A DNA stretch of 64,000 nt. It comes from Desulfosporosinus fructosivorans (GTDB taxonomy: Bacteria; Bacillota; Desulfitobacteriia; Desulfitobacteriales; Desulfitobacteriaceae). This document shows positions 40,834 through 51,098 of the stretch, in pieces. A model generated the notes under the pieces. It saw only the letters and a program-made list of their open reading frames with translations, was not told the DNA's origin and ran no database searches. A program made the translations under genes and the position numbers. Location: contig NZ_SPQQ01000016.1 in assembly GCF_004766045.1 (NCBI RefSeq), positions 1 through 64,000 on the forward strand, written 5' to 3'. Position 1 is the first letter of the stretch; every line of letters begins with the position of its first letter.

Positions 40834-43800
40834 CTAAAACAGGCTAAATTGATTCGTTTCTGCAAGCCCTTCAAAACACCCGTGGTTCTGAAGAACTTCG
40901 ATAATAGATTTACTAAGTTTCAAATCTTCAATTGATTTAATCCCTTGTTCCTTCCGAAGATCCACAATATTCCGAGCGGCAGTTTCTCCTAATCCTTGAA
41001 CAGATGTGAAGGGGGGCAATAGCCCCGTGGGTGTTATCAAAAAATCAGTCGCCGCGGATTCCCATAAATCGACGTACCTTAAAGTAATGCCCCTGGCATA
41101 CATCTCAACCGCAAGTTCAAGAATCGTCGCCATGTTCTTTTCTTTGGCAGTCGCTTCTTTCCCTTTTCGTTCGATCTCTTCAATGGTTTGGCGGCAGAAT
41201 TCCTTTCCCTGAATGATGATTTCAATATCAAACTCATCTGCTCGAACCGTGAAAAACGTCGCATAGAATGCTTCTGGATAGTTAAGCTTAAACCAAGCAA
41301 TTCGGAACGCCATAGTCACGTAAGCAACTGCATGAGCCTTAGGAAACATGTATTTAATCTTTTGGCAAGATTCGATATACCATTCAGGCACATTGTTGGC
41401 TCGCATTTCTTCAATTTGTTCTGGTTTTAGCCCATATCCTTTTCGAACACCTTCCATGATCTTAAAGGCATGTGAAGGCTCTAACCCTTTATAAATGAGA
41501 TATACCATAATGTCGTCTCTGCAAGCAATGATCTCTGAAATGCTGGCTGTTCCGCCTCGAACAAGTTCTTGCGCATTACCGATCCATACATCGGTACCGT
41601 GCGACAGTCCCGAAATACGCACTAAGTCTGAGAATCCCTTTGGCTGAGTGTCCTCTAGCATTTGCCGCACAAACTTAGTCCCGAATTCTGGGACTCCGTA
41701 GGTGCCCGTTTTAGAATATATCTCCTCAGCTGTAACCCCTAAGGCCTCTGGACTGGAAAACAGAGACAACGTCAACTGATCATCTACCCGAATTGCTAGT
41801 GCATCCACCCCTGTTAAATCCTCCAACATCTTAATTGCCGTCGGATCGTCGTGCCCAAGGATATCAAGCTTTACCAAGCGGCCGGAAATAGAGTGATAAT
41901 CAAAATGGGTGGTGATAAACTCAGATTTTTGATCATTGGCAGGTCTTTGCAACGGCGTAAAATCGAAAATATCACATTCTTTAGGGATAACCATCTGCCC
42001 TCCGGGGTGTTGCCCAGTTGTCCTTTTGACTCCAGTACATCCCCTTATTAAACGTGCCATCTCAGCTGGTCTAATTTGCAGTTTCCGTTCATCGACATAG
42101 TTTTTGACATAACCAAACGCGGTCTTATCGGCGATTGTCGCGATGGTTCCAGCCTTAAATACATTATCCTTGCCGAATAATTCTTCCGTAAATCGATGAG
42201 CTCTAGGCTGATAGTCTCCAGAGAAATTTAAATCAATATCTGGTACCTTATCACCTTTAAAACCCAAGAACGTCTCAAAGGGTATATCGTGACCATCTTT
42301 CGCCAGCTGTTGCCCGCATTTTGGGCAATCTTTATCCTGTAAATCTGCGCCTGAACCGACACTTCCGTCCTCAACCCAAATGGAGTGCAAACAATCAGGA
42401 TTCACACAGCGATAATGAGGAGGCAAAGGATTCACTTCGGTTATCCCTGTCATCGTGGCCACCAAGGAAGATCCAACAGACCCTCTAGAGCCGACAAGAT
42501 AACCATCTTCATTCGATTTTTTCACCAATAAGTGTGCGATTAGGTAGAGAACGGAGAAACCATTTCCGATTATGGCTTTTAGTTCTTTATCTAAGCGTTT
42601 TACGACAACCTCCGGTAATGGATCACCGTACAACGCACGGGCCCGTTTCCAGGACATCGTCTCGATTTTTTCCTCTGCTCCCGGAATAGTAGGTGTAAAG
42701 AGTTCATCTGGGAAGGGTTTCAGAGCTTCAATTTCGTCACAAATACGTTTAGGCGCGCGGACAACCACCTCTAGAGCCTCTTCAACACCTAGGTATGCAA
42801 ACTCTTGAAGCATTTCCTCCGTCGTTTTATAAAACAAAGGAGCTTGGTCATCGGCATCGCTAAACCCTTTTCCGGCCATAATAATTCGTCGGTAGGCCTC
42901 ATCTTCTGGATCTAAAAAATGAACATCACCAGTGGCCACGACTGATTTATCCATTTCTCGCCCAAGAGAGAGCACTGTTCGATTTATTTCTCGGAGTCCA
43001 TCTTCAGAAGGCACTTGGCCGTTACGAAGCAAAAAAGAGTTGTTGCCAATAGGCTGTATTTCTAAATAATCATAAAATGAGGCTATTTCCTTTAACGTTT
43101 CTCGAGGTTCTTTACGCATAATTGCTTGGATCAGTTCCCCTGCTTCACACGCTGAACCGATGATCAATCCCTCACGATAAGTCTGAAGCAATGATTTCGG
43201 CATCCGAGGACGGCGATGATAATACTCCAAATGGGATGCAGTAATTAAACGATATAGATTCTTAAGCCCAATTTTATTTTTAACCAAAAGGATGATATGG
43301 CGACTTTTCTGCTGATTTAAAGGAGGAGTGCCAGGTGAGTCATCAATCAAATACCCTTCAACGCCCAGAATTATCTTAACACCATATTTGGCACCCGCAT
43401 CAACGGCCTCCGGGAATGCTTGTACAACCCCATGGTCAGTAATCGCCACTGCTTCATGACCCCAGTGGCTTGCTCTTTGAATCAGGTCCTCTGCTGAAGT
43501 CATGCCATCCATAGTCGACATACGCGTATGCAAATGCAATTCGATTCTTTTTTCCGTTGCTTGATCTTGGCGAATCGCCGGAGACGTCCGCATTATATCT
43601 TTTGGCATTAGAGTTAGCTCGGAATTATAGCGGTCGTATTGAACACTTCCACGGATTTTCACCCATTCTCCTTCTTTAAGATCAAGGCTCTCTTGCTCCT
43701 TTTCTAGAAAAACCTTGCCAGATATCGAATCGGATTTATCCGAGATCATAAGAGTTAGCAGTAATCGTCCGGATTTTAATTTTCTATACTCAATTCCAAA

Positions 43801-44511
43801 TACTTGCCCTAAAACAATGATCTGACGTTCTTCGTCTTGAACCTCATGCAAGGAAACGGGCTCTCCATTAAACTCTTTCCCTAGCAAACATGTTATTCGT
43901 TTTTTATCAGATTCAGCCCCCTGTTTGGTTTGAGAAGAAAGAAGTTGCTGTAAATGTTCAAACTCTACCGTTTCAGTTTGCTGGGCAAGACCAGTAAGAT
44001 CTATGCTGGTATCCAGCTCACAGATAATCTTTGGTTGCAGCCGATAACGGGTATAAAAATATTTTTCAAGGACGTGTTGTTTGGCATGGAAATATTCAAT
44101 CCCTAAAGCGTTGGGAACGAATAGCCGCAGTTCTTCGTTGGAAACTTCATAATGCGCCTCACCAAGCCAACCTTTCATGGAAGGTAGCTGCTTTGTTATA
44201 TCCTGGACAATTTCTCCCCAGTGCTTCTCACAGAGGGATTTTAACGAAGTGACTTGCGCTACACATTCAACACAACATTCGACCTTCTTAATCTCCGGAA
44301 CTAGTGTCATTAGTAATAATTCCAAGGATGCTAAACTGGCTTCCTCCAGCTCATTTAATGAAGAAAGGTGGAGGACCCATCTCCCTTGTTTGGGAAAGAC
44401 CTCCACCTGAATGAGCTCGACCGTCGTCAAATCTATTTGCCAAGGTCTAATTTGATCTGGAGGAAGTTTTAATATGAACGGGACTTCCATCAACGAAAGA
44501 GTCCTAGCCAT
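40834..44511 (-). CDS. polC: DNA polymerase III alpha subunit, PolC type, lacking the exonuclease insert
   Basis: Replicative polymerase of Gram-positive type, about 1225 residues from ATG 44511 (AGGGGG upstream). In order: N-terminal domain, OB domain near 220-310, PHP domain (ELHLHTRMSTMDGMTSAEDL, AVAITDHGVVQAFPEA), a zinc-binding segment (CVNPDCLHSIWVEDGSVGSG to CPKCG) and the PolC catalytic core (GDKVPDIDLNFSGDYQPRAH, SEFITTHFDYHSISGRLVKLDILGHDDPTA). Ordinary PolC is about 1430 residues and carries a DEDD 3'-5' exonuclease of about 190 residues inside the PHP region. Here the PHP sequence runs directly from GVEGYLIDDSPGTPPL to RHIILLVKNKIGLKNLYRL, so that domain is absent. Confidence 0.95.
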   Translation of the reverse strand: MARTLSLMEVPFILKLPPDQIRPWQIDLTTVELIQVEVFPKQGRWVLHLSSLNELEEASLASLELLLMTLVPEIKKVECCVECVAQVTSLKSLCEKHWGEIVQDITKQLPSMKGWLGEAHYEVSNEELRLFVPNALGIEYFHAKQHVLEKYFYTRYRLQPKIICELDTSIDLTGLAQQTETVEFEHLQQLLSSQTKQGAESDKKRITCLLGKEFNGEPVSLHEVQDEERQIIVLGQVFGIEYRKLKSGRLLLTLMISDKSDSISGKVFLEKEQESLDLKEGEWVKIRGSVQYDRYNSELTLMPKDIMRTSPAIRQDQATEKRIELHLHTRMSTMDGMTSAEDLIQRASHWGHEAVAITDHGVVQAFPEAVDAGAKYGVKIILGVEGYLIDDSPGTPPLNQQKSRHIILLVKNKIGLKNLYRLITASHLEYYHRRPRMPKSLLQTYREGLIIGSACEAGELIQAIMRKEPRETLKEIASFYDYLEIQPIGNNSFLLRNGQVPSEDGLREINRTVLSLGREMDKSVVATGDVHFLDPEDEAYRRIIMAGKGFSDADDQAPLFYKTTEEMLQEFAYLGVEEALEVVVRAPKRICDEIEALKPFPDELFTPTIPGAEEKIETMSWKRARALYGDPLPEVVVKRLDKELKAIIGNGFSVLYLIAHLLVKKSNEDGYLVGSRGSVGSSLVATMTGITEVNPLPPHYRCVNPDCLHSIWVEDGSVGSGADLQDKDCPKCGQQLAKDGHDIPFETFLGFKGDKVPDIDLNFSGDYQPRAHRFTEELFGKDNVFKAGTIATIADKTAFGYVKNYVDERKLQIRPAEMARLIRGCTGVKRTTGQHPGGQMVIPKECDIFDFTPLQRPANDQKSEFITTHFDYHSISGRLVKLDILGHDDPTAIKMLEDLTGVDALAIRVDDQLTLSLFSSPEALGVTAEEIYSKTGTYGVPEFGTKFVRQMLEDTQPKGFSDLVRISGLSHGTDVWIGNAQELVRGGTASISEIIACRDDIMVYLIYKGLEPSHAFKIMEGVRKGYGLKPEQIEEMRANNVPEWYIESCQKIKYMFPKAHAVAYVTMAFRIAWFKLNYPEAFYATFFTVRADEFDIEIIIQGKEFCRQTIEEIERKGKEATAKEKNMATILELAVEMYARGITLRYVDLWESAATDFLITPTGLLPPFTSVQGLGETAARNIVDLRKEQGIKSIEDLKLSKSIIEVLQNHGCFEGLAETNQFSLF

Positions 44512-44585
44512 GTGCGTTCCCCCTACCCTCATTATGCGAAGTTGGAATGAGAGTTTTTTTGTTTGTTTATCATCGAGGTCCGAAG

Positions 44586-46310
44586 TTAGTATTTTAGAGC
44601 TTTCTCTATTATGGTCTTAACCTGCCCGGCAACTTCCTCAACTAGTACTAGCTTTGTTTCGCCCGTTTTTCGTTCTCTAAGCTCAACCTGGCCATTCGCC
44701 AGGGTTTTACTCCCTATTGTTACCCGTATAGGATATCCGACGAGATCTGCATCCTTAAATTTCACACCAGCACGTTCATCACGATCATCCAGAACAACTT
44801 CCACCCCAAGACGTTTAAGCTCAAGATAAAGCTTATCCGCCGTTTCGACCACTAGGGCATCTTTTGTGCTGACTGGTACAACTATACATTGGTATGGGGC
44901 AATCGGCATCGGCCAAATAATCCCATTATCATCATGATTTTGTTCGATCGTAGCGGCTATTGAACGACTCACGCCAACGCCATAACAACCCATGACACAA
45001 AACTTTTCTTCTCCATTTAAGTCTAAAAAAGTTGCTCCTAATGCTTTACTATACTTTGTCCCCAGCTTAAATACTTGCCCTACTTCTATTCCCCTAGCTT
45101 CTTTGAGGGGAACACCACATTTTAGGCAGGCTTCACCGGGTTCCATCATTCGTAAATCCAGGATCTTGTCTATACGAAAGTCTCTACTTGGAACGGTATC
45201 GACAAAGTGATAATCCGCTTTATTCGCTCCACACACTGCTTTTTTCATCAGAGGTACTTCCTCATCGGCGATTACCAAAAGTCCAGCAGGCACTTCGATT
45301 GGGCCCACAGAACCTGGTGCACACCCTAAAATCGTTGAGACAGCCTCAGGAGACGCTAGTTGGAGGGATACGAATCCTCCTAAAGCGTTATTTAATTTTA
45401 TTTCATTTAGTTCGCGGTCTCCACGGAGCAATACCAAAAATAATTTCTCATCTCCTTGATAAAGCAAAGATTTGACCAGAGCAGTCTTCGGTTCAACTAA
45501 AAACTCTGATAACTCCTCAATAGTCTTCACGTTCGGCGTAGAGACTAACTTGTGTTGGCCTTCAGGCGAGACATCCTCAATAACTTGAGGACGGCACTCT
45601 GCTTTTTCTACATTGGCCGCATAATTGCACTCTGGACAATAGACTACTGCATTTTCTCCCGAATCGGCTAGAACCATAAATTCATGGGTTCCACCTGTTC
45701 CACCTATGGCCCCGGCATCTGCTTCGACAGCCCTGTAAGCTAAACCACAACGGGAAAAGATTCGGCAATAGGCATCGTACATTTTTTTGTAGCTTTCACC
45801 GAGCCCTGCTTCATCTCGATCAAAAGAGTAAAGATCTTTCATGACAAACTCACGTCCACGCATCAAGCCGAAACGGGGACGTCGCTCATCGCGATATTTA
45901 TTCTGAATCTGATAAAGTAAAAGTGGAAGTTGCTTGTATGAACGAACTTCATTCCTTACAAGGTCCGTAATAATTTCTTCGTGCGTCGGCCCGAGACAAA
46001 ACTCCCGATTGTGACGGTCTTTTAAACGAAACAGCTCGTCACCATATACCTCCCAACGCCCACTCTCTTTCCATAATTCGGCGGGTTGCATGATCGGCAT
46101 CAGGACTTCTTGTCCACCTTTGGCATCCATTTCTTCTCGAACAATGGCTTCAATTTTCCTTAAGACTCGTAATCCGAGTGGCAAATAAGTGTAAAATCCA
46201 GACGCTGACTTGCGAATTAGACCTGCCCGAACCATCAATTGATGGCTAATAACTTCAGCCTCAGCCGGAACCTCTCGGAGTGTAGGGTTTAAAAGTTGAC
46301 TGACACGCAT
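44586..46310 (-). CDS. proS: Proline--tRNA ligase
   Basis: Bacterial-type class II prolyl-tRNA synthetase, 574 residues from ATG 46310 (AAAGGA upstream), beginning MRVSQLLNPTLREVPAEAEV. Class II motifs include GFYTYLPLGLRVLRKIEAIVREEM, LGPTHEEIITDLV, QIQNKYRDERRPRFGLMRGREFVMKD and GCYGVGVSRSIAATIEQ. The INS editing domain (about 225-385) and a C-terminal anticodon-binding domain are present. The in-frame extension up to 46421 is not family-like. I saw no T-box leader upstream. Order proS-polC is conserved in Firmicutes. Confidence 0.96.
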   Translation of the reverse strand: MRVSQLLNPTLREVPAEAEVISHQLMVRAGLIRKSASGFYTYLPLGLRVLRKIEAIVREEMDAKGGQEVLMPIMQPAELWKESGRWEVYGDELFRLKDRHNREFCLGPTHEEIITDLVRNEVRSYKQLPLLLYQIQNKYRDERRPRFGLMRGREFVMKDLYSFDRDEAGLGESYKKMYDAYCRIFSRCGLAYRAVEADAGAIGGTGGTHEFMVLADSGENAVVYCPECNYAANVEKAECRPQVIEDVSPEGQHKLVSTPNVKTIEELSEFLVEPKTALVKSLLYQGDEKLFLVLLRGDRELNEIKLNNALGGFVSLQLASPEAVSTILGCAPGSVGPIEVPAGLLVIADEEVPLMKKAVCGANKADYHFVDTVPSRDFRIDKILDLRMMEPGEACLKCGVPLKEARGIEVGQVFKLGTKYSKALGATFLDLNGEEKFCVMGCYGVGVSRSIAATIEQNHDDNGIIWPMPIAPYQCIVVPVSTKDALVVETADKLYLELKRLGVEVVLDDRDERAGVKFKDADLVGYPIRVTIGSKTLANGQVELRERKTGETKLVLVEEVAGQVKTIIEKALKY

Positions 46311-46475
46311 AATGTCCATTCCTTTCCTTTGTAGGGATTCATAAATCCCTACCTTAATATCATATATCGTCATTCTGTAGACCCAATTCCAAGCCTGTTG
46401 TTGTACTGGCGAGTCAAGCATTGCCCCACGTTATTACCACCTGCTTACGAGCAATTTATGACTCGCGCCCCAACC

Positions 46476-47558
46476 TTATTTCTTAGCATGTTCACGGACA
46501 TATTCTTCGATTTCGCGGAGGAGAGCCGGTAGTAATTCATTTTCTGGTAGTCGAGCTACAATTTCTCCCTTTCGGAATAAAAGCCCTGTCCCTTTTCCGC
46601 CTGCAATTCCAAAATCAGCTTCACGTGCTTCGCCCGGCCCATTGACTGCGCATCCCATTACCGCAACCTTTAAGGGCTTGTCCAGTACAGGCAAGTGTGC
46701 TAACTGCTCTTCAACACTCTCCGCCAATAAGGCTAAGTCAACTTGCGTGCGGCCACAGGTTGGACAACTGATTAACTCCACGCTCCGCTGTCTTAGGCCT
46801 AGAACATGCAGGATTTCAAGAGCTACAGGAATTTCTCGTACCGGGTCACCTGTGAGTGACACTCGAATCGTATCTCCGATCCCTTCAGCAAGCAATGTCC
46901 CGATCCCTATCGCCGATTTTACCACACCAGAACGTACCGTCCCTGCCTCAGTCACCCCGAGATGTAACGGATAATCCACAACTTCGTAGATCTTGCGATA
47001 AGCCTCAAGCATCAGGGGAACGGACGATGCTTTCAACGAGACCTTTATTTTATGATACCCTTCTTCTTCAAGTAATCGAATATGTCCTAAGGCACTCTCG
47101 ATCATCCCTCCGGCAGTGGGACCTCCATATTTTTCTAAGAGCTCTTTCTCCAATGACCCTGCGTTAACCCCAATTCGTATGGGGATTTGTCGTTCTTTTA
47201 CAGCACGAACGACCTCTTGTACTTTCCAACGGGCTCCGATATTCCCAGGATTAAGTCGCAAGCCATGGATACCTTGTTCAACTGCACGGATAGCCAAACG
47301 ATAGTCAAAATGAATATCTGCAATCACAGGCAGTGGACTCTTAGCTGCGATCTCCTTTAAAGCCGAGGCTGCCTCATCATCCAAGACTGCAAGACGGACG
47401 ACTTCACAGCCAGCATCAGCCAAGGCGTTAATCTGAGCTAAGGTTGCTCCTACATCGCGAGTATCCGTATTTGTCATCGATTGTACGACAATCGGGGCTC
47501 CGCCACCAATTGTCACAGGTCCTACTGATACGGGTTTTGTCGTTTTTCTGTGCACCAT
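46476..47558 (-). CDS. ispG: 4-hydroxy-3-methylbut-2-en-1-yl diphosphate synthase (flavodoxin/ferredoxin)
   Basis: Iron-sulfur enzyme of the MEP isoprenoid pathway. It has 360 residues: N-terminal TIM-barrel with IVVQSMTNTDTRDVGATLAQI and ADIHFDYRLAIRAVEQGIHGLRLNPGNIG, and C-terminal cluster cysteines in ISCPTCGRTQ and AVMGCAVNGPGEAREADFGIAGG. It sits downstream of dxr and rseP, so two MEP-pathway genes are in the same operon. Confidence 0.96.
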   Translation of the reverse strand: MVHRKTTKPVSVGPVTIGGGAPIVVQSMTNTDTRDVGATLAQINALADAGCEVVRLAVLDDEAASALKEIAAKSPLPVIADIHFDYRLAIRAVEQGIHGLRLNPGNIGARWKVQEVVRAVKERQIPIRIGVNAGSLEKELLEKYGGPTAGGMIESALGHIRLLEEEGYHKIKVSLKASSVPLMLEAYRKIYEVVDYPLHLGVTEAGTVRSGVVKSAIGIGTLLAEGIGDTIRVSLTGDPVREIPVALEILHVLGLRQRSVELISCPTCGRTQVDLALLAESVEEQLAHLPVLDKPLKVAVMGCAVNGPGEAREADFGIAGGKGTGLLFRKGEIVARLPENELLPALLREIEEYVREHAKK

Positions 47559-47586
47559 GTCTATCTCCTACTCCAAGCCTCATTCA

Positions 47587-48654
47587 CTACCCAACTTTAT
47601 TGAATAAGCGCAGGACATCTTTATAAGTAACGGCGATCATTAAAGCCATAAGCAAAACGAAACCTACCAAATGAATCATATTTTCCTTTTCTGGGTTTAG
47701 CGGCTTCCCTCTTACCCCCTCGATCAATAAGAAGATAAGCCTACTCCCATCTAGAGCAGGGATGGGAAATAAGTTAATGAGTCCTAGTTGAATACTTAAT
47801 ACTCCAGTTAAACTCAATAAGTTTGCTAACCCCTGCTGGGCCCCTTCCCCAATGACTTGAGCAATCATAACTGGACCACCTACATCGGCTGGTATCTTTC
47901 CCGTTACCATCTGTACCAACAACACCACGATTGTCTTTGTAAAATCTACTGTTCGTTCTAATCCGTAACGGGTCGACTCCAAAATAGAAGCATGCGTATA
48001 GATGATTTCCGGTGCAATACCAATCATACCATGCCCAGTTGGAGCGTCCTTTTCCGTCTTCAATGATACAGTTTGTTGCTTTCCTTTGTCTCTTTCAATC
48101 GTTAAGCTTAACACTTGGTCCGGTTTGGCCCAGATGGCTTCTGTCAAACTTGTCCAATTTGGCGTTAACTCATTGTTCACTGCCAGTATTTTATCTCCCG
48201 GTTGAATCCCAGAAGTGGCTGCTGGTTTTCCCGTAACGAGTGATCCGATCATATTAGTGTTACCTTGTGATGGAATCCCGAGATAGGCAAAAACTCCCAC
48301 GAATAGAATTATTGCTAGAACAAAGTTCATGATCGGTCCAGCCACAATTACCGACATACGCTGCCAAACTGGCTTATTCATAAAACTTTGCGCATCATGG
48401 GTAGGGGCAATCACAGCTTTGCCATTGACATCAACTTCAGCATCCATTCCATGAAGTTTGACGAACCCACCTAAAGGGATGAGACGCAGAGCGTAAAGTG
48501 TATCCTTCCCTTGATAACCCACAATTTTCGGACCAAAACCAAAACTAAATTCTATAACCTTAACTCCGATCCATTTTGCAACCATATAGTGCCCAAGTTC
48601 ATGAATCATGACCATGCTTCCAAAAACAAAAACGATGGCGAGTGTCGTTAACAC
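47587..48654 (-). CDS. rseP: RIP metalloprotease RseP (site-2 protease family)
   Basis: Intramembrane zinc protease of 355 residues that cleaves transmembrane anti-sigma factors and signal peptides. The zinc motif MIHELGHYMVAKW is in the first membrane helix, one PDZ domain (MIGSLVTGKPAATSGIQPGDKILAVN) is near 140, and the second active-site region LGLINLFPIPALDGSRLIFLLIEGV is near 290. Four hydrophobic segments in total. It is located between dxr and ispG as in most Firmicutes. Confidence 0.95.
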   Translation of the reverse strand: MLTTLAIVFVFGSMVMIHELGHYMVAKWIGVKVIEFSFGFGPKIVGYQGKDTLYALRLIPLGGFVKLHGMDAEVDVNGKAVIAPTHDAQSFMNKPVWQRMSVIVAGPIMNFVLAIILFVGVFAYLGIPSQGNTNMIGSLVTGKPAATSGIQPGDKILAVNNELTPNWTSLTEAIWAKPDQVLSLTIERDKGKQQTVSLKTEKDAPTGHGMIGIAPEIIYTHASILESTRYGLERTVDFTKTIVVLLVQMVTGKIPADVGGPVMIAQVIGEGAQQGLANLLSLTGVLSIQLGLINLFPIPALDGSRLIFLLIEGVRGKPLNPEKENMIHLVGFVLLMALMIAVTYKDVLRLFNKVG

Positions 48655-48775
48655 TTTAATCCCCCCTTTTTCGAAGTTCGTAATTCGTATTTCATGCTTC
48701 GATTATAATTACACGGTTGGTTCGATCATAACATAAATTCGAGTCATGGTTCAGTTTCGCAACCCGATTATCGAA
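48655..48775. repeat. TTCGA-rich tract between dxr and rseP
   Basis: The gap is filled with degenerate TTCGAAGTTCG, GCTTCGATT, AATTCGAG and ATCGAACTACG motifs. The dxr stop codon TAG lies inside the first unit (TTTCGTAGTTCGATAA on the minus strand). No gene. Confidence 0.55.
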
Positions 48776-49918
48776 CTACGAAATAAGCTCTGCGGCACGT
48801 CGTCGTGCCCAGGTGTCTGCATCGAGTATGCTTTCCAAATCTAGGCTATCTAACACATTATGTTCAGAACAAACTTTTTCGACAATGTCTTGAATCTTAA
48901 GATATGTGACCTTCTCCTGAAGAAATGCCAACACTGCGATTTCGTTGGCTGCATTCATCACGGCAGGTAGAGTTCCGCCGCGTCGACCTACACGATAAGC
49001 CATAGCAAGCGCAGGAAAACCTTCCAGATCTGGTTCATGGAAGGTTAATGTTTTTCCACGAAAATCTAGTCGTTCAAAAGAGTTTTTCCAGCGGGATGGA
49101 TAGCTCAGAGCATACTGGATTGGCAACCGCATATCCGCCCTACCTAACTGGGCAAGTACGGAGCCATCTCGATATTGAACCATGGAGTGGACTACGCTCT
49201 GCGGATGTATAAGGACCTCTATCTGATCATATTCCATATTAAATAAATAATGCGCCTCAATCACTTCGAGACCCTTGTTCATCATTGTTGCCGAGTCAAT
49301 GGTAATTTTCGCACCCATATCCCAATTTGGATGGCAAAGTGCTTTCTCTAACGTGACCGTTGCTAATTGTTTCTGAGTCCATCCGAAAAAAGGGCCACCC
49401 GATGCAGTCAAAATGATCTTCTCAAGCGTTTCGTGATTGTCCTCCAAACACTGAAAAATTGCGGAATGTTCACTATCCACTGGGAGGATCGGGCATTTCA
49501 TCTTCCTTGCCGTAGACATGACCAAGTCCCCACCAGCGACCAATGTTTCCTTATTAGCTAGGGCAATAGTTTTGCCTGCCTCTAGCGCAGCAAGAGTGGG
49601 TTCTAGGCCAATTCTACCTGAAATTGCCGTGACGACGGTATCCACTTGTGGGGCGATAACTGAGTTAATAATCCCGGTCATACCCTGATCAACCTTAATC
49701 GGTAAATTCTTTAATCGACCACGTAGCTCACGAGCGGCCCCTTCATCCATCATTACAACGATTTCCGGATGGTAAAGTCTGGCCTGTTGTTCTATAAGCT
49801 CGATACTTTTATCCGCTACCAAGGCATGAATCTTGAGCTGCTCTCCCGAATGTCGGACAACATCTAGGGTTTGACGGCCAATAGAGCCTGTTGATCCCAA
49901 TATAGTTAGGGTTTTCAA
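48776..49918 (-). CDS. dxr: 1-deoxy-D-xylulose 5-phosphate reductoisomerase
   Basis: Second enzyme of the MEP pathway, making 2-C-methyl-D-erythritol 4-phosphate with NADPH. It has 380 residues: LTILGSTGSIGRQTLDVVRH (NADPH binding), IALANKETLVAGGDLV near 122, ILPVDSEHSAIFQCL near 148, TASGGPFF near 185, and GAKITIDSATMMNKGLEVIEAHYLF near 220. It is followed by a TTCGA-rich tract and rseP. Confidence 0.96.
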   Translation of the reverse strand: MKTLTILGSTGSIGRQTLDVVRHSGEQLKIHALVADKSIELIEQQARLYHPEIVVMMDEGAARELRGRLKNLPIKVDQGMTGIINSVIAPQVDTVVTAISGRIGLEPTLAALEAGKTIALANKETLVAGGDLVMSTARKMKCPILPVDSEHSAIFQCLEDNHETLEKIILTASGGPFFGWTQKQLATVTLEKALCHPNWDMGAKITIDSATMMNKGLEVIEAHYLFNMEYDQIEVLIHPQSVVHSMVQYRDGSVLAQLGRADMRLPIQYALSYPSRWKNSFERLDFRGKTLTFHEPDLEGFPALAMAYRVGRRGGTLPAVMNAANEIAVLAFLQEKVTYLKIQDIVEKVCSEHNVLDSLDLESILDADTWARRRAAELIS

Positions 49919-49987
49919 CGCGAATCATCTCTTCCTACTTTTAGTTGTTACAGTGAACTCCACTTCACTCGATGATTAATAATCATT

Positions 49988-51088
49988 TTACTTGGGAGGC
50001 CCAAAAGCTCCCGCTTTTCGCACGGCTTCATAACAAATAACCACCACTGGTCCCATAATCATGCCTATAGCACCTACTAACTGAAGTCCTACATACATCG
50101 AAATGAGAGTTGGAAGCGGGTGTATTCCAATTCCATTAGACAAGATTTTGGGCTCCAGAAACTGACGTACTGTAAATGTAACAAGCCACAGCACCAATAA
50201 TTTTAAACCTTCTCCGAAAGATCCCATAATAAAAAGCCCGACGCTCCAAGGCAAAAACAGCATACCCGTGCCCACAATCGGCATTATGTCCAAAAGCCCT
50301 GCCAGTACACCCAACGTAACAGCATAAGGATTTCCCAGCAGCAGCAAACCGCCGATGGTTGAAAATGCCGTGACAGAAATCAAAATTGCTTGCGACCGCA
50401 AATATCCCACAATCGCCGCTCCCAAATCATTACTGATAGCTTGAGCACTGACGTGCCAACGGTTCGGAAACAAGTCGGAAATAAACTGTTTTACATTTGG
50501 ATAAGTCGAGCTCATCAGCAATGTCGCGACAATGGACACCACCAAGACAATAAACACACGAGGCAATGCAGTTAGAAAACCCAGTAAAAGGGTACTCCCA
50601 GATTTGGCCCATTCCTGAAGTGTTCTGGCTAAGCTTTCCGTCGCTCCTACCAGAGTAGTTTGAATTTGAGGGTTTACTTTTATAAATTTTTCAACAGTAT
50701 CTACTTGCTTTGTCACAAAATCCACAAGATAACTATAATCAGGTAACGTGACTGCTAACTCGGATAATTCTGTATAAAGACGAGCAACAATTATAAAAAT
50801 AAACAGGCTCAATCCAGCCAGTGCCAAAATGATAGAGAGTATAGATGCATACGTTCGACGAATCCGAATACCTCGCATCAGTCGCACAACGAGCGGTTCG
50901 AGTAGGAAGGCAAGAAGAAGTGCTAGAACAAATGGCAAAAGGGCACTAAACGTTTTAGCGATAACTTCACCAAATACCGGCAAAAAATCTTGGAAAAAGT
51001 ATGTAAAGACTTTCAACATGACGAGTCCCGTAGTTACCACTGCAAGCCTATTTAGATTTGTCCATATAGGGTGTTTCTGAATGCTCAA
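49988..51088 (-). CDS. AI-2E family transporter
   Basis: Polytopic membrane protein of the AI-2E/PerM family, about 366 residues with eight or so hydrophobic segments and a long extracytoplasmic loop (about 90-190). Family signature GVLAGLLDIMPIVGTGMLFLPWSVGLFIMG near 270. Its transported substrate is unknown. The likely start is TTG 51088, preceded by GAGGTG and leaving a 10-nt gap after cdsA. The in-frame ATG at 51121 lies inside cdsA and has no ribosome site. Confidence 0.9.
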   Translation of the reverse strand: MSIQKHPIWTNLNRLAVVTTGLVMLKVFTYFFQDFLPVFGEVIAKTFSALLPFVLALLLAFLLEPLVVRLMRGIRIRRTYASILSIILALAGLSLFIFIIVARLYTELSELAVTLPDYSYLVDFVTKQVDTVEKFIKVNPQIQTTLVGATESLARTLQEWAKSGSTLLLGFLTALPRVFIVLVVSIVATLLMSSTYPNVKQFISDLFPNRWHVSAQAISNDLGAAIVGYLRSQAILISVTAFSTIGGLLLLGNPYAVTLGVLAGLLDIMPIVGTGMLFLPWSVGLFIMGSFGEGLKLLVLWLVTFTVRQFLEPKILSNGIGIHPLPTLISMYVGLQLVGAIGMIMGPVVVICYEAVRKAGAFGPPK

Positions 51089-51098
51089 CGCTTTCACC

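Noticed and set aside
46311..46475. T-box leader before proS
   Set aside because: The gap is short and no T-box sequence or specifier stem is visible.
49955..49985. An eighth copy of the structured repeat between dxr and the AI-2E gene
   Set aside because: AGTGAACTCCACTTCACTCG shares the first nine bases, but neither hairpin nor a clear 3' box follows; the evidence is too weak.
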